Below are positions 1 to 3,396 of a stretch of DNA of 5,487 nucleotides, one piece after another (the first letter of the stretch is position 1; every line of letters starts with the position of its first letter). The stretch covers positions 1 to 5,487 of the forward strand of contig CAAFXX010000557.1 of the NCBI GenBank assembly GCA_900767075.1. Reading direction: 5' to 3'. The notes beneath the pieces are model-generated. The model was not told the origin of the DNA, did no database searches, and worked only from the letters and a program-made list of their open reading frames with translations. This DNA comes from Bacteroidales bacterium. GTDB lineage: Bacteria; Bacteroidota; Bacteroidia; Bacteroidales; Muribaculaceae. The position numbers and the translations under genes were made by a program.

Positions 1-26
1 ACCCCATGCGACCGGTCGCATGGGGT
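1..26. terminator. Perfect palindromic hairpin, likely terminator
   Basis: A perfect inverted repeat gives an 11-bp GC-rich stem (ACCCCATGCGA paired with TCGCATGGGGT) around a CCGG loop. It starts 7 bases beyond the stop codon of the minus-strand membrane protein at 34-282, the usual place for an intrinsic terminator. The tail on that strand lies outside the window, so a U-tract cannot be checked. On the plus strand the stem is followed by TTGATGTTTT, so it may also stop transcripts arriving from the left. Termination is inferred from structure and position only. Confidence 0.7.
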
Positions 27-33
27 TGATGTT

Positions 34-282
34 TTATGAAACGAAACGGATTATCGCGGCGATTAGTAAGACGACGGCAACAGAAATTAAAACACGAATT
101 CTCATATCCAGCTTTTTGGGGAGCGGCAGATATACTACATACCAAACCACTCCGGCAAATATTCCGACAAGTGTGTGGCTCCAATCCGGAAGGATTGCCG
201 AAACAGAAATATATACGAGGCCTCCCAATAAACCGTATATATAAGGATGCCAGTTAATAGTATTATTATCAGCTGAATTCAT
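34..282 (-). CDS. Small hydrophobic membrane protein, unknown function
   Basis: This 82-residue protein is probably an inner-membrane protein. I do not recognise the family. Three hydrophobic stretches are visible at about residues 14-31, 36-53 and 61-79. A short polar N-terminus (MNSADNNTINWHP) precedes them, and a basic loop (PKKLDMRIR, about 55-63) lies between helices 2 and 3. By the positive-inside rule that loop would be cytoplasmic. The start at 280-282 is supported by a consensus promoter at 333-363, which leaves a leader of about 40-45 bases. The stop is followed by the palindrome at 1-26, so the gene looks like a monocistronic unit with its own promoter and terminator. The stretch LPDWSHTLVG between helices 1 and 2 faintly recalls the LPDxDH motif of membrane-bound metal-dependent hydrolases, but the protein is too short to assign there. 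Confidence 0.75.
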   Translation of the reverse strand: MNSADNNTINWHPYIYGLLGGLVYISVSAILPDWSHTLVGIFAGVVWYVVYLPLPKKLDMRIRVLISVAVVLLIAAIIRFVS

Positions 283-332
283 ATTGTAAAATGGTTTTAA
301 TAGTTACATTATTATTTTGATCTCAATAATTA

Positions 333-363
333 CAAATTTAATGCATTATACACAGATTGCAAA
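333..363 (-). promoter_or_regulatory. Bacteroidota-type promoter for the small membrane protein
   Basis: Read on the minus strand, TTTG (363-360) is followed after 19 bases by TAAATTTG (340-333). This fits the Bacteroidota primary-sigma consensus of TTTG at -33 and TAnnTTTG at -7 exactly, in sequence and spacing. Transcription would begin around 325-328, giving a leader of about 45 bases before the ATG at 282-280. Confidence 0.7.
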
Positions 364-393
364 ATTAATTGAGAAAAATATGAATTAATCCAG

Positions 394-436
394 CGTGAGA
401 TATCTTCACGTGAGATATCTTCACGTGAGATATCTT
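394..436. repeat. Three tandem copies of a 15-base unit with nested palindromes
   Basis: The unit CGTGAGATATCTTCA occurs at 394-408 and 409-423, with a 13-base third copy at 424-436. The copies are identical over the shared bases. Each carries the palindrome GATATC (399-404, 414-419, 429-434). Each junction creates a second palindrome, TCACGTGA (406-413, 421-428). The array is therefore a regular alternation of two palindromes at 15-base period, about one and a half helical turns. It could be a stack of operator sites or a slippage-prone microrepeat. It is not CRISPR-like because there are no spacers. Confidence 0.85.
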
Positions 437-503
437 GACATCAAATGATATTTTAGCTTCAGAATCGGTTTTAGAACCTATCAATCTCATATGTCTATGT
501 GAA

Positions 504-558
504 AATACCCGATTATAATAGGGTATTCTGCAATTTCTGTGCTAATCCCCGATTATAA
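504..558. repeat. Hairpin plus duplicated CCCGATTATAA element
   Basis: AATACCC (504-510) pairs with GGGTATT (521-527) across a 10-base AT-rich loop. The 11-mer CCCGATTATAA starts in this stem and loop (508-518) and recurs exactly at 548-558, 40 bases on. The second copy is flanked by CCGG instead of AGGG, so it does not form the same hairpin. Both copies lie upstream of the ATPase promoter at 582-612, where a regulator could bind. The 5' stem is not followed by a T-tract, which makes a terminator unlikely. The repeat and stem are visible in the sequence; any role is inference. Confidence 0.5.
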
Positions 559-581
559 CCGGAATTATTTACATAATTTGC

Positions 582-612
582 TTGTTTTACTTAATATAGT
601 TTGTTATATTTG
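582..612 (+). promoter_or_regulatory. Bacteroidota-type promoter for the AAA_14 ATPase
   Basis: TTG (582-584) is followed after 20 bases by TATATTTG (605-612), an exact match to TAnnTTTG. Transcription would start near 617-620, less than ten bases before the ATG at 627. The message would then be leaderless or nearly so, preceded only by A/T-rich bases and no Shine-Dalgarno sequence. Confidence 0.65.
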
Positions 613-626
613 TAAAAAATATAATT

Positions 627-1838
627 ATGGAATTAATCCCAAGACCACAATATATAGAAAAGATCATTGGACTGATCAACAGAGGTATGATGCTTATTCT
701 TGTCGGTCAACGACGTATTGGAAAAAGCAAAGTACTTGAATTGTTTCATGACTGGCTCAAGCGCAACCGTCCGGATTCTAATGTAATATATATTAATAAG
801 GAATATCAAGAATTCAGAGATATCGTTACTGCTGAGCAGTTGTATGATTATGTTGTTCCGAGATTTAATGAGGGTATGGAGAATTATCTTCTTATTGATG
901 AAGTTCAGGATATTGAGAATTTTGAAAATGCATTGCGCAGTCTCCATGCCGAAAACCGCTGTCAAGTGATTGCTACCGGAAGCAATGCTTTTGTTTTTTC
1001 AAGCGAGCTTGGCACACGTCTTTCCGGGAGATACATAGAAATTAAAATTTACAGTTTGTCATATCTTGAATTTCTTCGTTTTCACAATATGGAAGACAGT
1101 GATGAATCACTCATGCACTATCTTCAGATGGGTGGTTTACCGGGACTTATGGCTTTTAAACCGGAAGAACGGTCACAAATAAAAGATTATCTCGAAGGAG
1201 TTTATAATACTATTCTTATCAAAGACATAGTCAGAAGGGAAAAGGTACGTAATGTAACACAACTTGAGAATGTCGTGCGATTTGTAGCAGACAATATTGG
1301 CAAACCGATATCAATCACTAATATCAGCAAATACATGACATCAAAAGGTGAGAAGATAAGCGAAGAGACAGTCTCCAATTATGTGAAATATCTGAAAGAT
1401 GCATTCCTTGCCATCCCCGTTGTACGATTTGATATACATGGTAAGTTGCTGCTTGAATCAAACAACAAATATTATTTTTCGGATCATGGCATGCGTAATT
1501 TCCTTTGTGGTTTTAATATCCGTGGCAGTATAGAGAAGATTATGGAGAATGTCGTCTGGAATCATCTTCGCCGTCAGGGATTTGAAGTTACGGTCGGCAT
1601 ACTACGCGCTGGAGAGATTGATTTTGTGGCAACTAAAGTGGATAGGAGAATATACGTTCAGGTAACGTATCTACTTGCCTCCGAAGACACAATCAAGCGT
1701 GAGTTCGGCAATCTTGCCGCCATAAAAGACAACTATCCGAAATATGTTGTTTCATTGGATCCCATATCCGGAGGATTCAGTGAATATCCCGGCATTCAGC
1801 ACGTTCACCTGCGCCAATTCCTTAAATCCGATTTATGA
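627..1838 (+). CDS. AAA_14/DUF4143 family ATP-binding protein
   Basis: This 403-residue cytoplasmic P-loop ATPase belongs to the AAA_14 plus DUF4143 family, which is common in Bacteroidota and archaea and has no settled function. The N-terminal motif PRPQYIEKI (5-13) precedes Walker A, GQRRIGKS (27-34, Lys33 and Ser34). Walker B is LLIDEVQD (88-95) and a sensor-1-like strand is VIATGSN (114-120). A conserved SGRY segment leads to YSLSYLEFL (133-150). A winged-helix-like region spans about 210-285, with KYYFSDHGMRN at 281-291. The C-terminal part resembles a PD-(D/E)xK nuclease fold: Glu307, GEIDF (329-333), then YVQVTY (343-348). Gln and Thr stand where Glu and Lys are expected in the last motif, so nuclease activity is doubtful. 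Starting at Met21 or Met22 would lose the conserved N-terminal motif, so 627 is the better start. Length is normal for the family. The last six bases overlap the end of the convergent gene. Confidence 0.93.
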   Translation: MELIPRPQYIEKIIGLINRGMMLILVGQRRIGKSKVLELFHDWLKRNRPDSNVIYINKEYQEFRDIVTAEQLYDYVVPRFNEGMENYLLIDEVQDIENFENALRSLHAENRCQVIATGSNAFVFSSELGTRLSGRYIEIKIYSLSYLEFLRFHNMEDSDESLMHYLQMGGLPGLMAFKPEERSQIKDYLEGVYNTILIKDIVRREKVRNVTQLENVVRFVADNIGKPISITNISKYMTSKGEKISEETVSNYVKYLKDAFLAIPVVRFDIHGKLLLESNNKYYFSDHGMRNFLCGFNIRGSIEKIMENVVWNHLRRQGFEVTVGILRAGEIDFVATKVDRRIYVQVTYLLASEDTIKREFGNLAAIKDNYPKYVVSLDPISGGFSEYPGIQHVHLRQFLKSDL

Positions 1839-2354
1839 TTTAATAATTACACGTTTGAGTCCAAAATGATAAGCTAAACTATAAAAGGGAGGAATTGTTT
1901 CCTTTATAATATGTTCCGGGAGGTTTATTGCCTCGCCCAATTCTTTGAAATTGCTAAATGCTTCATCGTATATTACATATTTAACTTTACCATTCTTTAT
2001 CAGCCAAATTCCCTCTTTCCCATATCGACTATAGACCTTTACCCAAACTTTTGCATCATAATCATTGATATCTTTATAAAATACAATAATGGGGAAATAT
2101 GGGATATATGATTTTAATTCATTGCCGTCAATAACTTTTTTTGCTGACTGTTGGAATGATATAATAGCTAACCATCCCATAAGAATAGATAGAAAAAACA
2201 ATGACAAGGATATCATGAAGGAAGTGTGAATAAAACCTTTTCCAGTCAATGATCCTATGGATAAATAAAAAAGATCAAAGCACAAGAATAGTAAAACTAA
2301 ATTTCCTATCAATAAAACATATCCTCTCTTTGTGTATTTAGATATAACAGGCAT
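1833..2354 (-). CDS. Two-helix membrane protein of unknown function
   Basis: This 173-residue protein is probably anchored in the inner membrane. I do not recognise the family. A short basic N-terminus (KYTKRG, 6-11) precedes two transmembrane segments at about residues 12-34 and 43-66. A soluble domain of about 105 residues follows, rich in Lys, Tyr and Ile. It contains the paired segments AKVWVKVYSRYGKEGIWLIK (101-120) and GKVKYVIYDEAFSNFKEL (122-139), which read as beta-strands and turns. The positive N-terminus and short loop suggest that both ends are cytoplasmic, with the soluble domain inside. The frame is open and has a membrane-protein pattern, so I take it as real. No clear TAnnTTTG promoter is seen in the 168 bases upstream. 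The stop overlaps the end of the convergent ATPase gene, and no terminator separates them. Confidence 0.75.
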   Translation of the reverse strand: MPVISKYTKRGYVLLIGNLVLLFLCFDLFYLSIGSLTGKGFIHTSFMISLSLFFLSILMGWLAIISFQQSAKKVIDGNELKSYIPYFPIIVFYKDINDYDAKVWVKVYSRYGKEGIWLIKNGKVKYVIYDEAFSNFKELGEAINLPEHIIKETIPPFYSLAYHFGLKRVIIKS

Positions 2355-2392
2355 AGCTTACTTCATATTTGGGGTTATTATTTATAATGAAG

Positions 2393-2414
2393 TCAATTTA
2401 CAACTGTTAATTGA
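2393..2414. repeat. Near-perfect 22-base inverted repeat
   Basis: Two 10-base arms, TCAATTTACA and TGTTAATTGA, pair with a single T-T mismatch around a 2-base AC centre. The element lies 39 bases upstream of the minus-strand membrane gene (start 2354) and 109 bases beyond the ancestral end of the antitoxin gene (2523). It could be an operator for the former or a weak end-of-transcript structure for the latter. It lacks the GC-rich stem and T-tract of a good terminator. Confidence 0.4.
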
Positions 2415-2424
2415 TATAAGATGC

Positions 2425-2445
2425 GACAAATGTCACAACTTGACA
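2425..2445. repeat. Cluster of TGTCA half-sites
   Basis: GACA-AA-TGTC (2425-2434) overlaps TGTCA-caact-TGACA (2431-2445), giving three half-sites in alternating orientation within 21 bases. It lies upstream of the minus-strand membrane gene and could bind a dimeric regulator. Arms of 4-5 bases are short enough to arise by chance in this AT-rich spacer. Confidence 0.25.
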
Positions 2446-2522
2446 AGAAAATCGGTTCTAAACACTATTCTTTGAGTAAGTTGTTTTTCATATTTATGAA
2501 TGTTGATAAAAAAATTCAAATA

Positions 2523-2615
2523 TTATACGCCAAGAACAATAGAAGGCGCAATATTCAATTTTTGGCTTATGACTCTTGCCTGATTGAGAGTGGGCTGTTT
2601 TTTGCCAGAAAGATA
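2523..2615 (-). pseudogene. Cut-off 3' part of the HigA antitoxin gene
   Basis: Immediately after the TAA at 2618-2616, in the same frame, 30 more sense codons run to a TAA at 2525-2523. They begin YLSGKKQPTLNQ and end LNIAPSIVLGV, matching what normally follows the HTH recognition helix in this HigA group (SGKxxPTL, then a KLNI...VLGV end). Reading through the stop would give 121 codons, the usual length. There is no frameshift and the reading is clean, so the break looks recent. No ATG in this stretch would restart translation usefully. Confidence 0.85.
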
Positions 2616-2888
2616 TTAACAAATGCGAGAGGGGTTGACGCCAATTAGATTTGCCAGTGCAGCCTGTGTCAATCCCATCTCATACATACGTAACTTTATC
2701 ATATCGACCAATGACGGCTTACCGATGGCAAAATGTTCGTCGGAATAGTCTGCAACAAGTCCGGAAAGCAATTCAAGTTCAATGCTGAATGGATCAGTCC
2801 GAGGTGTGTCGTCCTTTACATGAGGCAGTAATTCCTCTACTCTCGAAAGCGCCCATCGATACTGAGCTTCATTTTCTATTTTTGCCAT
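2616..2888 (-). CDS. higA: Truncated HigA-type antitoxin (XRE helix-turn-helix), nonsense codon
   Basis: This 90-residue protein is the antitoxin partner of the HigB toxin upstream. The N-terminus, KIENEAQYRWALSRVEELL (3-21), and the segment SIELELLSGLVADYSDEHFAIGKPSL (35-60) are typical of Bacteroidales HigA. The helix-turn-helix starts at LTQAALANLIGVNPSRI (73-89) and ends at Cys90 with TAA (2618-2616). Homologues usually continue SRI-S-D/E-Y/F-LSG, so AGT or a similar codon has become TGT and a D or E codon has become TAA. The break falls in the recognition helix, so promoter binding and autorepression are probably lost. The long N-terminal part might still bind toxin. The gene follows higB by 22 bases in one operon, with a TTATA repeat in the gap. 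The start at 2888-2886 fits the family N-terminus. Sequencing error is the main alternative. Confidence 0.85.
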   Translation of the reverse strand: MAKIENEAQYRWALSRVEELLPHVKDDTPRTDPFSIELELLSGLVADYSDEHFAIGKPSLVDMIKLRMYEMGLTQAALANLIGVNPSRIC

Positions 2889-2898
2889 AGTAGGATTC

Positions 2899-2920
2899 TA
2901 TTATATTATATTATATTATA
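2899..2920. repeat. TTATA pentanucleotide microrepeat across the higB end
   Basis: Four perfect TTATA units (2901-2920) with a preceding partial unit (TA, 2899-2900) form a 22-base period-5 tract. It covers the last toxin codons, the toxin stop (2913-2911) and half of the gap to the antitoxin start. The stop sits in the second unit on the minus strand, so changes in copy number that leave at least two units would not alter the toxin protein. They would change the distance to the antitoxin start and hence translational coupling. Confidence 0.85.
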
Positions 2921-3204
2921 GAACAATCTATCTTGTCATATTCTTCATGAGTCCCGATAAACCTAATATATACCCATTTGATTGTAAATTTGATGACTAC
3001 GACAAGACGATGGTGATTTCCTCGAATGTTAAATAAAAATTGCTGATTGCCGACATTATCGACACTGTTGAAACTCTTCTTTACATCAGCAAAACATTCC
3101 CAGTGTGCATCTTTTACTGTCTTCACCCAATTTTGTAAAGCTATCTTGGTGTCAGGGAATCTGATGATGTAATCTTTTAAAGGTTCCTTAGTTATTATTC
3201 TCAT
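2911..3204 (-). CDS. higB: HigB-family toxin (mRNA interferase)
   Basis: This 97-residue protein has the full length and pattern of the HigB_toxin family, RelE-fold ribosome-dependent endoribonucleases that cut mRNA when not bound by HigA. Diagnostic features are the N-terminus MRIITKEPLKDYI, the segment AHWECFADVKKSFNSVDNVG (33-52), the core QFLFNIRGNHHRLVVVIKF (55-73, with Arg61, His65 and Arg66), and the ending YIRFIGTHEEYDKID (79-93, with Arg81, His86, Tyr89 and Asp90). All look intact, and I see no frameshift or stop. It is first in a toxin-antitoxin operon, as is usual for hig, and the antitoxin follows after 22 bases. A promoter match lies at 3230-3261. The oddity is that the cognate antitoxin is cut short, so the toxin should be harmful unless the truncated protein or another antitoxin neutralises it, or the toxin carries an inactivating substitution I cannot see. 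Confidence 0.92.
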   Translation of the reverse strand: MRIITKEPLKDYIIRFPDTKIALQNWVKTVKDAHWECFADVKKSFNSVDNVGNQQFLFNIRGNHHRLVVVIKFTIKWVYIRFIGTHEEYDKIDCSII

Positions 3205-3229
3205 AATATTTCAGCCACTATTGATATTG

Positions 3230-3261
3230 CAAGATTATAAAGAAAATTCCAAAATTGCAAA
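3230..3261 (-). promoter_or_regulatory. Probable promoter of the higBA operon
   Basis: On the minus strand TTTG (3261-3258) is followed after 20 bases by TAATCTTG (3237-3230), which matches TAnnTTTG at five of six defined positions with correct spacing. Transcription would begin near 3222-3225, about 20 bases before the toxin ATG. Autorepression by the HigB-HigA complex would be expected to act here in an intact system, but I see no convincing operator palindrome. Confidence 0.5.
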
Positions 3262-3284
3262 TTACAATGAACCTCAACAGGATT

Positions 3285-3329
3285 TTGCTGCTTGAATCAA
3301 ACAACAAATACTATTTCTCAGATCATGGC
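3285..3329 (+). pseudogene. 45-base fragment of an AAA_14/DUF4143 ATPase gene
   Basis: This segment matches the intact ATPase gene at 1446-1490 in 42 of 45 bases and encodes the same 15 residues, LLLESNNKYYFSDHG. The three differences (TAC for TAT, TTC for TTT, TCA for TCG) are all silent third-position changes. The match stops sharply on both sides. It lies in the spacer between higB and the protease gene, within a 37-codon plus-strand frame (3267-3380) whose remaining residues have no visible family pattern. Silent-only divergence suggests the source was a second functional gene of the family, not a random copy, with the rest deleted. A short recombination patch is the alternative. Confidence 0.75.
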
Positions 3330-3336
3330 ACTTTTG

Positions 3337-3360
3337 CGATAGCAAAGTTAGTTGCTATTG
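3337..3360 (+). terminator. Hairpin after the ATPase fragment, weak terminator candidate
   Basis: ATAGCAA (3339-3345) pairs perfectly with TTGCTAT (3352-3358) around AGTTAG. A G-T and a C-G pair extend the stem to nine. On the plus strand it is followed by the pyrimidine-rich TTCTTTCTCT, and on the minus strand by no T-tract. It could end plus-strand transcription through the fragment, or be a structure behind the convergent protease gene. The stem is AT-rich and probably weak. Confidence 0.35.
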
Positions 3361-3396
3361 TTCTTTCTCTGTCGATATAAGCATAAGTATTAATTT

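Larger units (their letters stand above)
283..626. other. Divergent intergenic region between membrane protein and ATPase genes
   Basis: This 344-base AT-rich spacer separates two divergently transcribed genes. It holds a minus-strand promoter near its left end (333-363), three 15-base tandem repeats (394-436), an imperfect GGTT/AACC hairpin (468-479), a hairpin with a repeated CCCGATTATAA 11-mer (504-558) and a plus-strand promoter (582-612). I see no tRNA, no riboswitch I can name and no credible reading frame contained in it. The repeats lie between the two promoters, so they could bind a regulator of either gene, but nothing here shows which. Confidence 0.6.

Noticed and set aside
394..436. 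Possible CRISPR array
   Set aside because: The units abut with no unique spacers and are only 15 bases long.
435..440. TTGACA as a sigma-70 -35 box
   Set aside because: No TATAAT lies at 16-18 bases, and the other promoters here follow the Bacteroidota TTTG/TAnnTTTG pattern.
468..479. GGTTTTAGAACC hairpin, sharing ATCGGTTyTArA with 2452-2463
   Set aside because: The stem is only four bases and the similarity short. Chance is likely in AT-rich spacers.
539..739. Plus-strand 66-codon frame overlapping the ATPase start
   Set aside because: It reads across the ATPase promoter and into the ATPase gene in another frame, and its residues show no domain pattern.
633..965. Minus-strand 110-codon frame
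   Set aside because: It is a shadow of the Walker A/B region of the ATPase gene, which is clearly coding on the plus strand.
2616..2618. Programmed recoding at the antitoxin stop
   Set aside because: The codon is TAA, not TGA, and no slippery site or recoding structure is apparent. A nonsense mutation or base error is simpler.
2421..2648. Plus-strand 75-codon open frame
   Set aside because: It runs antisense to the preserved HigA 3' part (2523-2615), which explains the coding-like composition. It has no promoter match or family pattern.
3267..3380. 37-codon plus-strand small gene
   Set aside because: Fifteen of its codons come from the ATPase fragment and the rest shows no family pattern. 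It is better explained as debris around a gene remnant.
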